Shown here piece by piece: positions 32,712 through 45,432 of a stretch of 64,000 bases of DNA (positions within the stretch are counted from its first letter, which is position 1; the number at the start of each line of letters is the position of its first letter). The position numbers were made by a program, and so were the translations under genes. The stretch spans positions 33,253 through 97,252 of the forward strand of contig JAUCBJ010008796.1 in NCBI GenBank assembly GCA_032718475.1. Reading direction: 5' to 3'. The notes under the pieces were generated by a model, which was not told the origin of the DNA, searched no databases, and saw only the letters and a program-made list of their open reading frames with translations. The DNA is from Nemertoderma westbladi (taxonomy: Eukaryota > Xenacoelomorpha > Nemertodermatida > Nemertodermatidae).

Positions 32712-34079
32712 CTATAGATTAGAAAGTAAGTAATGTTTGAAGCTTTTGGAAAAGCATTGCTTCGAAGGAGATTGCTTGATAGTCTGAGGAATACTATTCC
32801 AAATGGTAGGACCGAGATAATTAATAGATCGCTGTGCGATATCTAATCTAATGAGGGGGATAAGGAAATTACCGTGAGCTGATGACCGAGTATGATACTG
32901 ATGAGAGGCTGAGGTTTTTCTAAAAAGTAATCCTAAATCTGACAGAGGATTAATCCTATGGGAATATATGTCGTGCATGAATAGAACAGTCTGATGTTTA
33001 AATAGACATTGTAAAGGAAGGATATTAAGTGACTTATATAAAGGAGCTGATGAGGCCTGATAATGGTTGAAGGTCATACAACGTAGTAGTTTGTTGATTT
33101 TAATTCTGAGAGATTTGAATGTAGTAGAATCAGTACTGCCCCATAGTAGGAATCCGTAGTGTAAGCAGGGGACTGAAATATAGCTGGCGAAGAATATATA
33201 GAGGAAAGATATGACGTTTTATAGAATAGCCTGGACGTTCTAGAAATTTTCTTAAGAATATATTTAACGTGTGGTTGCCAAGATAACTTATTGTCAACCC
33301 AAACTCCAAGGAATTTTGTGCTGGCTGAGTAATTAATTTTTGATTGTTAATTTGGAGGCCTGGAATTTGGGTCACATCATTAATTATGTCAGAAAATATT
33401 GAATATTCAGTTTTGGAAAGGTTAAGTGATAAACAATTGGCCTTTAACCAATCGGCAACTTTATTTAGTTGGATAATAGTGTTATAAATGAGTTCGTTAG
33501 AATTTGGGTTGGAATAGTATAGAGTCGTGTCATCTGCGAACAGTGTGGACAATAAGGTTGTAGAATTAGGTAGGTCGTTAATATAAAGTAGAAATAGAAT
33601 AGTACGCTACCTTGCCGTACTCCGCAGAGCAGAGGTTCAAGAGACGAGGTATGGTTATTGATAGAGACGTATTGAAATCTACAGGATAGAAAACTAGCAA
33701 AGAGTAGGTTAGGAGTACCTCTGGCACCGTAGGATTCTAGCATAGAAATTAGTATTTTATGGTTTAGCGTATCAAAGCCCTTTTTTAGATCTATATAAAT
33801 AGCACAAGTAGAATTTCTTTGGTCTAAAGCCTGGCGTATTTTTTCTATTACTATAAGTAGCACATGCAATGTAGAAGTTTTAGCACGGAACCCAAATTGA
33901 GCTTTGGTTAACATATTATATTTAGCTAAGTAGGATTGCAGTTGCGATTTGATTATTATTTCGTAGATTTTAGATAAACCTGGGAGTAGAGAGATGGGCC
34001 TGTAGTTATTAGAATCACTCGGTTCTCCGCCTTTGTATAACGGTATGACTTTAGCAAATTTTAGAGAGTTGGGGAACAA
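32712..34079 (-). pseudogene. Reverse transcriptase of the minus-strand LINE
   Basis: 33465-34079 carries KVIPLYKGGEPSDSNNYRPI, the QFGFRAKTST motif, the IDLKKGFDTLNH motif and CGVRQGSV. 33130-33552 carries TLFADDTTLYY (FADD codons at 33529-33540) and SKTEYSIFS. 32712-33077 is the C-terminal thumb and tail (HDIYSHRIN, NYLGPTIWNSIPQ). A frameshift separates the GVRQGS strand from FADD, and another lies near 33100. The motifs match the CR1/Jockey/L2 group. Confidence 0.8.
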
Positions 34080-34545
34080 GCCCCGAGTGATAGATAGATT
34101 AATTAGGTAGCTTAGATGTATAGATAGCGTTTCTGCCGCATGTTTAAGTAGTTTAGTTGGAAAGGAGTCATTAGTAGAAGAGGTAGGATCGAGATTAAGT
34201 AGATGGTACTGGACTTATTCAGGGGAAGTTTCTAGAAGGGAAAAGGTGTACTTAGGTGTTCTTAATGTAATGAGTTAGTGATTGCCTGGATTTAGGAATA
34301 TCAGCTGCTAATTTTGGACCAATGGAAGCGAAGTGACTATTTAGAGTAGAAGCTATTTGAGATGGATCTGTAATAGTTACAATGTCATCTCCTATGCGTG
34401 TAACTAATTTTTTTGGTGTTTTGAGTTTATTTGATCTATGTAGCGCTGTGTTTATTATGAGCCACGTCTTTCGGGGGTTTTTTGAATTGGCCTGAAACTG
34501 AGTTGAATAGTAAGATTTTTGCGCTGTACGTAAAATCGAGGTTAA

Positions 34546-34990
34546 TTAATTCCTGTATTGAGTAAATTTTAGTTTATTACACTCAGTAGGATTATTTATG
34601 TAAATTCGGTATAATTTATTTTTAACTTTAGTGCATTTTAATAAGTTCGCGGTCATCCATGGTTTAATAGGAATTTTTCGGGGAGGAATGGATTTCTGGG
34701 TTACATAAATAGAGCAGATGAGGTTTAAATCTGAATAAAAAACATCAAATTTTTCAGTGGTTGGGATTGTAGGATCGGTGTAAGTCCATGAGATTTTAGA
34801 TTTTATTTCTTCCATTAATTTATTCCGATTGTAATTGGAGTAGTCATAGATTAACTTTTCTTTTGGTTTATTAAAATAGCAAGATGAGTTTTGGAAGCCT
34901 GTAAATGTTGGATAATGATCAGTGGTGCCAATTAAAAGGTGGAACACTCCAGCTGATGAACAAGATGAAGTGATGTTGGTGATAACATGG
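34546..34990 (-). pseudogene. Endonuclease C-terminal part and linker of the LINE
   Basis: Encodes LIDHVITNI, then GTTDHYP (the catalytic xDH of an apurinic-type endonuclease), then a linker with KPWMTANLLKC, typical just before LINE RT. The frame continues from 35645 onward across the nested insertion. The first three residues of the open frame come from the inserted element. Confidence 0.75.
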
Positions 34991-34999
34991 TCTATTAAG

Positions 35000-35636
35000 C
35001 ACACTTCGAAGCAGTCATCATCAACATCACTGACTAGTCAAATGTTTAGTAAGATATTATCCCCCAGTGAACCCATAAAAATACAGTTTATAGTAATAAA
35101 AAATACCTAATATAAATAAAATTTATAAAACACAAATAAATAACAATATAAATTTATGTATAGATAATTAATTAATATATCAGATAATGCCAAAAATCGC
35201 AGTCGACCGCATTTGCTTTTTACTCATTCGGCATTTCTAACTCTTCCAAGAATATTCTATCCTACCTTTCTCTATTCTCCTATCTACCCTATCCTATCCT
35301 ATCTTACTCTATCCTACCCTATCATATCATGTCCTACTCTATCCACCTAACCTACCCAGCCTATCCTAACCCTATCCTATCTAACCCTATTATAATCTAA
35401 CTATATCCTTGTCCCATTCCCTTCCCCTGAAGTATCCATCCACCCTCCCTGGTGGGCAGCCGTCCACTAGCAATGCTACTAGGTTGCCCTCCTATACCTA
35501 TACCTATATATATATATATTATATTTATATATATACTCATATATATTACAATAATTATGTGTGCTTTAATTATTATGTATATGTTTATTATGTATGTTTA
35601 TATGGGTAAAAATAAATAAATCAATCAATCAATCAA
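35000..35636. mobile_element. 637-bp insertion with (ATCA)n tail inside the LINE, 9-bp target duplication
   Basis: Flanked by exact TCTATTAAG at 34991-34999 and 35637-35645. It interrupts the endonuclease frame. The right end is AAATAAATAAATCAATCAAT, a microsatellite 3' tail, and the segment near 35465 shares AGCAATGCTACTAGG with LINE 3' UTRs, so it is probably a truncated LINE or SINE on the + strand. A TCCTATCCTA minisatellite lies at about 35270-35400. Confidence 0.8.
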
Positions 35637-35645
35637 TCTATTAAG

Positions 35646-36400
35646 GATTTCGACTAAGGGGTTACACATCTAGGCTTGTTAATCAGTTGGATAAACCCAT
35701 ATGAGTTTAGTGTATTAATATTTTGCATTGCTTTAGATTAAGTTTTTAAAAGATCGATATTGAAGTCACCTGCGATTATTAGGTCATACTTAAGGTTAGT
35801 TAATTTAGCTAGAGTATCATCTAGGAGAGTAATAAAAGTGTCAGTATTAAAAGCGTCAGGGCGATAAATAGAACCAATTATTATCGGTTTGGAATGGGGA
35901 CGTGAGATTTCGAGCCAGGAGTTTTCCACACCCTTAATACGTAAGTCAGTCCTTTCAGAAATGTCAAGGGCTTTATTAACGTAGATAGCGGTGCCACCTC
36001 GATGGAGCCTACCAGTAGTTATATTGTGGAAGAATGGGTCACAGTATCCAAGGGAATCTAAGTTCAGAATGTCCGTTAAGTCGCCGTCACTAATAAATGT
36101 CTCGGTGAAAGTGAGGATATCAAATTTAGCAGTGATATTGAGTAGGAAATCAGTTATAGCTGGTAGGTTAGACTATGGCAATTTCAGTTAAACATGGATA
36201 GTGACCTAGCATTAGTGGTTTTGCTAAATTCAGCGTTAAATTTATCCTCTGTGTAATAATAATCTTTATAAATATTTAGATTTATAAGATTATTATCGGG
36301 GTCTAAATTGCTAAAAGTCTGATTTAAGATATCTGATGAATTTGAGTCAGGCCCAAAAGTGGACCCAGGATGAAAAATGTCGATATCATCAGTGCTGACC
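35646..36400 (-). pseudogene. Endonuclease N-terminal part of the LINE
   Basis: 35738-35929 reads WLEISRPHSKPIIIGSIYRP and DLIIAGDFNIDLL (endonuclease GDFN motif). Upstream minus-strand sequence to about 36400 contains further endonuclease strands broken by frameshifts near 36180 and 36130. A related sequence on the + strand starts at 62585. Confidence 0.7.
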
Positions 36401-36480
36401 TGGAGAAAGGAAATAAGTCAGAGTAGCAATTGTAACAAAATAAAGAATCTCTCCATAATATAGAGTCTCTTGAATCACAG

Positions 36481-37046
36481 GGACCGAATTGTCTGGGACC
36501 GAATTGTCTGGGACCGAATTGTCTGGAACCGAATTGTCTGGAACCGAATTGTCTGGAACCGGTTCCTGATAGAAACTTTTTATCGTTTATAGGGATTTTT
36601 TGATATTAGTGAATGTGCTACAACATTATCAGATATATTTTTATATGGTAACTAGTATGTTTTTTAATAGCTAGAATTTTTTGAAATTTAAAAATACGGT
36701 ATTTTTGTTATTGGTAGCAAAGTGTTTTTTTTTACTAGCTAGTATTTTTTTGAAATTATAAAAAAATTTGTGAAAACATTGATATTTCAGAATTAGGCCT
36801 AAACTGTTGCAGAATATATTAATTACCGGTACCAAAAATATTGATGATATTATAACAGCTGAATATCATGTGGCGGTACAGTTTTCTGAATCAAATTCAG
36901 CAAAGTGTCCCTAAATGAGATCCAGCTATTATATGGGATAATGATTTAGGCTTGTTAATCAACCAAAAACACACATATTTACATGCAACATATTTAAAAA
37001 AAATCAGTATATATATTTTAAATACATACTATTACTAGCTAGTAAA
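36481..37046. mobile_element. Dispersed repeat copy A with GGACCGAATTGTCTG array
   Basis: Five 15-bp units (36481-36555) lead into a body of about 490 bp containing GTTCCTGATAGAAACTTTTT, TTTTTGAAATTATAAAAAAA and TCAGAATTAGGCCTAAACTG. The body is closely matched by 45650-46110. No coding potential. Only one side carries an array here. Confidence 0.8.
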
Positions 37047-37345
37047 TAGATAGATAGATAGATTTATTTATACATTATGTAAAAACAATAACAAATACAC
37101 CAAACAATGTACCGGTATAAAGGTATTGTCCAACATAACATATAGGATTACCCCTAAAGCTTTGCAGCTTATTTCCAAGGGGGTCCAAATAACACCGTCT
37201 CCACTCCATAAAAACACCATATAGCCATATAACTAAAAATGTAAAATAAAAATGTAAAAATATAAATCACAATGACTTGCGCGAGCCACATAGTAAGCAA
37301 AGGATTTGTAAACTGACCGGGTTTATGAGGTCAGACACCCGCTAG
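37047..37345 (-). mobile_element. LINE/SINE 3' end with (ATCT)n tail, minus strand
   Basis: On the minus strand, TATAAATAAATCTATCTATC is a poly(A)-signal-like segment plus a tetranucleotide tail, preceded by CAAAGCTTTAGGGGTAATCC, resembling L2/CR1 3' UTRs. No ORF. It directly adjoins copy A of the dispersed repeat. Confidence 0.5.
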
Positions 37346-38545
37346 CGGGTGAAAGTGTCTAAACATTAAACAACCTCGATGTCATTGTTGTCAGTTATAA
37401 GTGTTGTATGAATAATAATATCATAATCCAATTTAATAATAGTAATTAAGTAATTTAATCTTAATTAATAACCATCCGGCATTTAAGACATCAAGTAGTA
37501 CAACACCATGTAATAATATAAAGCAATAATACAGAAATCACTGACTCACAGAACGGTATAGCAGTAGACAGTATTCATTAATCTCCTATCAGGAACCTAG
37601 GCCTAGGTATACTCTGTGGGGCGAGCCACGTTATACCACCACCAGTATTATTACTAATTCTAGACCTTACATCAGTCCCTTCAAAACATTTAATTGGGAA
37701 TATGCATGCAAAATATAATATTATTTGTTTACAGAAGATGTCAAAGAATTATTTAATGTTACTTTCTAAATGTTAAAGGGTTAACTTGGTACATAGAGTA
37801 GATTAACTTCATGAGTGCTTGAGGTACAGTACATAGAGTAGATTAACTTCATGAGTGCTTTGAAGAGAGGCCCTCAAGGGAAGGGTTCAGAGTTCCTACT
37901 GTAGGAGTAGGATGGAGGAAGCATTGCTTAATATGGTGACCAATAATGGCGCTTCATACAGAAATAGATATAGGCCTATAAATATTATAGCTGCCAATTG
38001 GCGAGTGACTGAAATTTAGTGTTGTGTGGTATTTTTATTTCATTAGTGCCACACTAATCAAATACATTTGGTTATAACGGTGATTCAAAATAAAATAAAT
38101 ATAAAATTATATAATATTATTATTTTTTGCCACAGCCAATGCCAAACGGCTTGGGCGACATGAAAGGTACACATCAGTATTTTAGACATTGGAAAAGACT
38201 TAGCTAATGCATATCATTAAGCATCGTCGTCATCAGTCATAAAGATAATATCCCTTCTCATTGAATCCCCCACCTTCCAACATGCCATTTGAAACAATTC
38301 TTATCAATTTATAAATCCTGCGCCATAAGAATTATCTGACTTATCATCACTTATAAGTGATGAGAGAGAAATACCACCAGCATGTGATGAACCATATATA
38401 TGATAGCACATTAAATTGTCATCAGCAGCATCAACGCTACCTGTTGAATATTATGCTGTTGAATATTATTTAACAGATACTTGAGCTAGTGGAATTTAAC
38501 TTTTATAAGTCAGTAACTACCAGTACCAGCTCCTTTGCCCCAATC
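37346..38545 (+). other. Intron sequence with a local 40-bp duplication
   Basis: Non-coding. GTACATAGAGTAGATTAACT plus TCATGAGTGCTT occurs at 37789-37820 and 37829-37860. No other feature recognised. Confidence 0.5.
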
Positions 38546-38650
38546 AACATCCCTTTTGGCAATTAGGCCGAACCGAAACAACTTTTGGCAATTAGGACGA
38601 ACCAACACCCCTTTTGGTAATTAGGCCGAACCGACACCCCTTTTGGCAAT
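38546..38650. repeat. 30-bp minisatellite, about 3.3 copies
   Basis: Units read CCCTTTTGGCAATTAGGCCG followed by AACCGACA, starting near 38551, 38581, 38610 and 38639. It lies 190 bp upstream of the next host exon. Confidence 0.8.
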
Positions 38651-38836
38651 GGAAGGGTATCAACCAATAAGGCATGCTTATTTACGGAAAAGCAATGAGA
38701 AGCCCAGAAATAGTTCCATAGGCTAAAACGACACCCCCAATTGGAAATATGCATTACGTACATGAAAGTGATCAGTCACCATTTACAATAACTGAAATAC
38801 TCAAATTGTCCAGATGTTATATTTCTATTATTTCAG

Positions 38837-38972
38837 GTTGTTAACGATACTGGTGGTTATTTATCTATTCAAAATGTTAACAGCGATGATGAAGGACGTT
38901 ATAAATGCACCATTTATGGAAATGATGGTTCAAGTGTAGAAAGTGAATATGTTCCAGTTGTAGTTCTAGGAG
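38837..38972 (+). CDS. Host gene exon 4: second half of Ig domain 2
   Basis: Acceptor TTATTTCAG|GTTGTT, donor GGAG|GTAAAT. It encodes YLSIQNVNSDDEGRYKC, the Asp-x-Gly-x-Tyr-x-Cys signature, and the closing strand. Phase 0 in, phase 1 out. It joins exon 3 in frame across a 12.8-kb intron, and the exon 3/4 pair mirrors the exon 1/2 pair. Confidence 0.75.
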
Positions 38973-39559
38973 GTAAATATAAAATAATTATTGTATAAGT
39001 CATTAATGTAATCATGACATTGATTCGTATGATTGGCCATAAGTTATGAAAACATAGAATATCCTTCATTGATCTCTTTATACAACTGCGAAATACTCAG
39101 ACTATGAAAGTTTCGAAAATTTTGAATTTTGAAATTTTACCCTATCTGAAGCAGAGTGCTTTACTCCAATATACCGATTTAATAAATATGGAAAGATTGC
39201 TTTTAATTTCTATAATTTTTTAATCTAATTACCTCCAAATGGATGAAAAATATTTACGATATACTAAATAACTGCACCGCAATTATACAACAATTTTACA
39301 TTGTAGGAATAAACTGTGGACTTTGAATAAACTCATGTGCTCCAAAGTCTCGCCAACATAACCTTCATACATAGCTAATAAATTAACATACTTTTTACTT
39401 CCAATCGTCCAGAACTAGCTTCTGAAATTCCCATCCTCCCAATAGAAGCACTGAACAGTTCAGTAGAACAGCACAGTACAGTTTTTAATTATTTGATTTT
39501 GCTGTATAATGTTTTATTTTTAACATTGTTCTGGAGGTTTACTCTACATACATCCAAAC
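38973..39559 (+). other. Intron sequence
   Basis: AT-rich; nothing recognised. Confidence 0.5.
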
Positions 39560-40400
39560 TGTCCATATTCTTATTGAGTGCAGAACTTAACTCAAACTTC
39601 GTCCAAACTGTCAATTTTCTTATTGAGTGCAAAACTAAATTCAAGCTTCATCCAAACTGTCCATTTTCTTATTAGTGTGTTACGTGGCTAATACGCTGAT
39701 GTGGTTGTCACTAAGGCTTGGGGCTGAAAGGCCGAAGGCTGGTATAATAAAGTTCTGAGTTTTAGGGAAAACCCAATTAGAAGTATGGGTACTGGTAATA
39801 TAGCACAATCAGTATTGCACATTAATAGCAGCAACGATGACGGTTTAAACCATTTAACTTCTACTCTGATATTAGCCAACTGAATCATAATTAACACTGA
39901 GTAACAGTTATATGGATATAACCGATATATATTACATGGAGGTTACACACATTGCTTAATGTATTGACCTACCAATAAATCCGCGCTAATTGATAGTGTA
40001 CCGCCCTGCTATTGGTTGGTTTATCTCCCTTGGCCACTCCCTGTCTTTCCTGGCCCTGTGTTGGCTACCCCCTGAGATGTGCTGGTATCTCTCTCTCTGG
40101 CTGGCAATGTGTATTGCCTCGTTCCCTCTAGTATGCAATATTGCGTTAGGCAATATTGCATATCTAATCGTGATTCGTAAATCACAACTTTCCCCATTCT
40201 CTGCTGGGTAGTGCAGCGGATTGGATCCGCTAACATTATGCACTCAAACTTCGTCCAAAGTGTCCATTTTCTAATTGAGAGCAAAACTACACGCAACCTT
40301 CGCCCAAATTGTCCATTTTCTTATTGAGTGCAGAATTAACTCAACCTTTGTCCAATCTGTCCATTTTCTAAATGAGTGCAGAATTATTAAACTCAACATT
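39560..40400. repeat. About 58-bp tandem repeat split by a 565-bp insertion
   Basis: Units with CAAACTTCGTCCAAACTGTC and TTTTCTTATTGAGTGC occur at about 39560-39675 and again at about 40245-40400. The intervening 39676-40244 has no such units and is probably an inserted element. It carries a perfect hairpin TGCAATATTGC-GTTAG-GCAATATTGCA (40133-40159) and AGCGGAT-TGG-ATCCGCT near 40214-40230. Confidence 0.65.
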
Positions 40401-41323
40401 GGTTCTAATAATACAGGGAAGATGTCTTCCCTCGGCTTGAATGTTATATGTACTAATCACTGAAGAAACGCATCACTGTGCGAGAAATTTACAGTTTGTG
40501 AATGCTATGAGTGATGTAGCCAATGTCAGTGTCTCGTTACTTCCAAAGAAGAGGAAAAGTTTCCTATGGACTGTCAAACGCATTCAGAATGTGTATAATT
40601 TTGAAAAAATCAGTCATTTATTTTAGAAAATGATTTGACTTTGCAGGAAAATACTAATCATAAGCTGCTTATTTGATTTTATTTTATTTAGTCTGCCGCA
40701 AGGCAGTACGGTAAGTGATGGAGTGGTAAAATGCTTTGCTTCTAGCTGATCCAGCTATAATTCCGTCATGTCATTGGTGCACCAGAACCAACCCAGTTAT
40801 ATTGAAACATGGCTTCTCCAGGAGGACAAAACAGAAGTATTGAATATTTACAGAGCTTTCACCCTTGCATGTAACGAACTCGATAAGTTCTAACAAGAAC
40901 ATATGGGTTTTATCACTGCTTTTGCACTAAGCGAGCTGGTTTTCACGAGAGATCGGACACATCTATCTATCGTTTCTGATGCCAGTCAGCCGATAACCTC
41001 TGTCAAGTTTTGATCTGCTCAGCTTGCGCATCTGTAGCTGGACTTGCGTGTAACTCAATCACCAAATGATGTAGCTACTTAATTTACTTTTATATTTACT
41101 GACTTTATTTACTTGTGGGGTGGATGATTTCCACCACACCATCTACCCCCAACTTTGCAGTGTAATTATTTAATTATATTACTCATATTGCCTAAAATAT
41201 CTTGGTATTTGACTAACATTCATTTACTAACCATCCTACCCTACCTCTTTTTTACCTGTACGTTTGCATGTTACTAAGACCTGTAATTTGTGTTAATCTA
41301 ATAAGATGCGTTCTCTTTGCCAG
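40401..41323 (+). other. Intron sequence
   Basis: No gene or element recognised. Short ORFs here are spurious. Confidence 0.5.
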
Positions 41324-41462
41324 ATGATCGCTGTGAGACTATTGAACTCCAGAGAAAAGATGGTAAATTCGATGATTCTGTTAAATATGTCCGCAAACAA
41401 CCTCCCCTTCTTGGAAATTTTTATATATTTGGATGCAATGTTCTAGTTGAAGGCGCGATTGG
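41324..41462 (+). CDS. Host gene exon 5: unrecognised Cys-containing region
   Basis: Acceptor TTTGCCAG|ATGATC, donor ATTGG|GTAAGAA. Phase 1 in, phase 2 out. The frame set by exon 4 stays open: DDRCETIELQRKDGKFDD and later FYIFGCNVLVEGAIG. Two Cys, no recognised fold, not Ig-like. Probably extracellular, given its position after two Ig domains. Confidence 0.6.
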
Positions 41463-42966
41463 GTAAGAATTATTCATAGTTGCTTACCGGTAGGTACTAC
41501 TGCTGGATTGTGTCCTTCCTTAACCTATTCGTTCATATCTCCCATAAAATCTATATACTGTATTTATTGAAACCGCTGTTTTTATTGCGGAGGAAGATTT
41601 GAATCTATTATTATTGATGTAACTCCAACATTAATTATCCACATTTTACACAAAGTTGGTCCATTGCTCAGCACAAACTTATGTTCAATGTCAACTCGAA
41701 AGAATTATAAGCAAAATATAAGCAGATATATCTCCTAATCACTTTACACCTAAAGGCAGACTGGGAAGGGGGAAGCTGCAGTTGATTTAAGACCTCACAA
41801 AAAGTTTGAATGACACAGCTAGTGTTCTAGAACAAATCTGCCAAGTTTCAGCTTGAATAGATTAAAACCTAAGAAATTGGAGACATTTAATGTTTATACA
41901 TATCTAGCGTGAGACTATTGAACTGATGGTGTCTAAAAGTCAGTCGTTGAATAAATCTAATCTTTTGGTCTCATATTGATTTGATGATGCCTACAAATTT
42001 TTAAATCGACAGCTTTAAATCCGACAGAGTTATTAGCATGTCAAAGTCGTAACGACAACAACAATTTGCCAAAATTGAGTGTCAGTTCACCAAGGCGTCA
42101 CAATTAACCAACAAACTTCCTTCCAACCGATCCTTACTGTAATTTTTCATAGACGTAACTGTTACTGTGTTATGCTCCCCGGAAAAAATGAATTTTGAGA
42201 TTTTTCTAGTGCAAAATAACTATAAACTGATCGCTTAGACCTATAGGTAAAACCCCAGATCTATTGGAGATCCAAAACCCGCGAAATCTATTATGGGTGT
42301 GATCTTGCAGAGTAGAAATTTTACTGGTAATTCTAGTAGAATCTCGAATAATTGGTTTAAACCAAACAAATTTGAAATGTTTTGGTATTGTCTACAGATG
42401 GGGGATGCTTTGTGATAGTAACAGATATTAAAATCTGCTAAGAAATATATTTCAGTTAGACCTAAGATTACATTAATAATTGTGTGCGATGTTGAAGTAT
42501 GGAATTGTGCGCGCAATACGCATGCGGATTGGATGCGAAATGCAATTTTTTATAAATTTTTAAAAGTGATGTACTGATGTACTAAAAAAAAACTGATGTA
42601 CTAATATGTACAAAATTCAAATATGTTTAGTTTGACCTTGCTGTTTGGTGCATCCTTTCGCCTCAGATCTATCTTGGAGAGTTATTAATGTTATTTCTTC
42701 TTTACTTCTTTACTTACATATGTATTTCACATATACATACAGTTATATATTCGCCGATAGCAAAATCATTCAAGTTTATTTCATCACCCTCCAAATATTA
42801 CGTCGTTAAACAGTAGAGGGTGAGTGTTTACTATACTACCGGTGGTGCGGTGGTCACGACCGGTCACGACCGGGAATTACGTCAACCCTTACGGCTACTG
42901 GAGTACGGATGCTGGTTAGGCAATAGAAAGTTGGGCTCTTCACAGACATGATTTAACTGTTATGTG
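41463..42966 (+). other. Intron sequence, no feature recognised
   Basis: AT-rich DNA of the 11.7-kb intron between exons 5 and 6. A GGTCACGACC direct repeat lies at about 42851-42870. Confidence 0.5.
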
Positions 42967-43928
42967 CACTGTGCGGTGTGCAGGCCTCATTATTTTTGAG
43001 AAATCGCAAATTTATCAAAAATAAGCTATTTTTGAGATATTTTTCATTTTATTTTTGCTATTTTTGCGATGTTGTCTAAATCATCCTGTAATGATATGTA
43101 TTATTGTAAATATTGAAACATGTTTTTTTTTTGAGTAAAACCGACACTACAGTACCGACGTACAGTGTTTAACAAACTATTGAAACTTGTTTGTTACATA
43201 CTGTATGTAGTCCTATAGTATTTTATCTAATTAATTAGGTCTACAGTTTGTCTTGGATAGCCTTTGACTGACACTTAACATAACTACAGTATCAGTACTC
43301 TCTTTTGTACTGCCTTTGCCTTTAGTGCCATTTTTTGGACATTCTAAAGTAATGTTAATAAAATAACGATCTTATCTTATATTATCTTACAAGAACTGCA
43401 GTACGGTAGTTATTTCTATAAGTAAACACTTTCACTTTAGAGTAACTCACTGACATGTAGCAGTATCAGAGTATGCGGAGAACCATAGTAGCCTACCAGA
43501 CCACCACCACCACCACCACCCATTTTCTGTCTCTATCGGAAGTATTTTTTTTTTAACTTTAATGTGACAAATTTATGTTAATATAAGTTTATGTAAATAA
43601 ATATAACTACTGCATGCAAATATTAGTGGCCGGTAAAATAAAAATTTTGAAAATTTTTTAAAATTGAAAGTTTTCCATGTGACTGTGTATCCCATTCCAT
43701 CTGCAGTACTGCAGTATAGGCAATATAGGCAATAAATTATAGGCAATCTTTCTAGCTGGTTGAAATAGCAGTTATTTATTGATCGAAATTGAAATTATTA
43801 GATTATTATATAACGAAATGTGCCTTTAAACTCAACAAAACAAGAATATGTTATTTTTGTGATTTTTCCAATTTTAAATTTGCTACTTTTGACGTTTTTG
43901 ACAAAATAGTCACAAATAATGTGGCCTG
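42967..43928. mobile_element. hAT-like non-autonomous DNA element
   Basis: Exact 8-bp duplication GTTATGTG at 42959-42966 and 43929-43936, the size typical of hAT. The right end reads AATAATGTGGCCTG, the inverse of CAGGCCTCATTATT at 42981-42994 on the left. The left end carries an extra 14 bp (CACTGTGCGGTGTG) outside the matching inverted repeat, which is odd. About 960 bp, no ORF; subterminal regions are rich in TTTTTGNGATTTT. Confidence 0.55.
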
Positions 43929-43936
43929 GTTATGTG

Positions 43937-45329
43937 TAATGGACATTAATATATCTGTACAGTGATGGATAAGTTGAATTTGTGACAACACCCCAAAACT
44001 GGTGACAAACACTGAAAATTGAGACACCGCTCAACAGTCGAAAATGGCCACACAATGTGAATAATAGTAGATCGCAGTTTCAAAGGTAATTCAACTAAGT
44101 TTCGGTTCTGTGTAACACCGACAAGTCAACTAGAAAACAGTCAAATGTCAGGAGACAACACTCAAATTAATATTTTTTTTTAAATTAAAGTAAGCAATCA
44201 TACACATATATGCACAAATATTATACTCCCTCTTTCCTGGGTGAGCCAGAATTTTTATTTTTGCTTTCATTCTTTAACTACGTGCGTATAAAAAAAGGTG
44301 TTACACCAGTTTACGCCACAGTTATTTTCATAGGCGTATAGGATGGCCTATAGTGCAGGGGTTGCAATTCCCCCCCACCCCCAGCAAATTTTTAGGGGGC
44401 GAAATTACAGGCATAAAGAGGAGCGAAATGTTTGAGTAGTAAAGCTTTTTCCAACCATTATATTCCAATTATATCTAATTCAATTCCGAAGGGGGTGAAG
44501 GAGGGTGAAAATTTGGCCTATTCTACGTCAGTGGAAGTGGTTCCAGTATGCTTATGGTTAGGGATGTACCCGGATGCATTTCCTGCCATTTTGGAGAGAT
44601 TCCGGTTCCAGCCGGAATGAATTTTTTTATAAGCGTTTTAATAAAGGATTTTAATACAGCGTGTCAGAAAATGACACTATAAGTTACAACGTATAATAAT
44701 ATATTATAATATATCAAAATAAAATTTTATTTAAAACGGATTCTGTGTCCTATATTGGCTCTCTGAAGATATCAAATTTGCTTCGAGATTTTGACATGAG
44801 ATTTTGTCATTGGAACAATCTTTTGTAATAAAACCAATATCTAAAGACGATTCAATGAAAATTTCAAATGAAATGAAATGAATTAGGGAGGACTAGCATT
44901 TAGAAAATGCTTCTATAGAAATTTGCTTGCTTACTATTTATTCAGAAAAATCTTATTAAAATTTTCTAATATGTTCATAATTCATCTAGTGTTGCAATGG
45001 GATCCTGATCCCGAAAATCGGGATCCCGCTCCCGTCCCGAGACTGATGGAAAAAATATCGGGTTTTTTCGGGGTTTGCTACGTCTGAATTTATATGCCAT
45101 GCAGCTTACAATTTGTAAAATTGTATAAAAATGTAAAATTTTTGCAAAATAACAATTTGTAAAATTACAAAAACAAAAATTTTAGTCAAAAACAAAATTA
45201 AAGAATAATAAAGTAAAAGTATAGGTAACGGTTTTGCTTTTACAACTACCTACAGGGCTACAGAGATCTACATAAAGATATTTCCGAACATTATTTAATA
45301 TAATAATTAAAATAACAACAATTTTAATA
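43937..45329 (+). other. Intron sequence
   Basis: No gene. A GC-rich inverted cluster GATCCTGATCCCGAAAATCG then GGATCCCGCTCCC lies at about 45000-45035. Confidence 0.5.
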
Positions 45330-45427
45330 ATGAGGTGGTCCAGAATAGTACATGATAATAGAGTGTGTCCTTGCGATGGCACCTCAGTACAGGATGAACC
45401 ACACTTCTTATTACATTGTGTACTGGG
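45330..45427 (+). pseudogene. LINE C-terminal zinc-motif fragment
   Basis: Encodes RVCPCDGTSVQDEPHFLLHC, the Cys/His motif found at the C-terminus of many LINE ORF2 proteins. The rest of the LINE is missing, and the sequence passes straight into the inverted minisatellite at 45433. Confidence 0.6.
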
Positions 45428-45432
45428 ATGTA

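Larger units (their letters stand above)
32245..36400 (-). mobile_element. CR1/L2-like LINE, minus strand, interrupted by a nested insertion
   Basis: From high to low coordinates: endonuclease (36400-35650, then 34990-34546), RT (34079-33130), C-terminal part (33077-32712), 3' UTR and, on the minus strand, AATAAATTTCAAGTTCAAG repeats (about 32245-32275) as AATAAA plus a TTCAAG tail. The UTR shares TAGCAATGCTA(T/C)TAG with the nested insert. Frames are broken in several places, so it is inactive. Confidence 0.75.
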
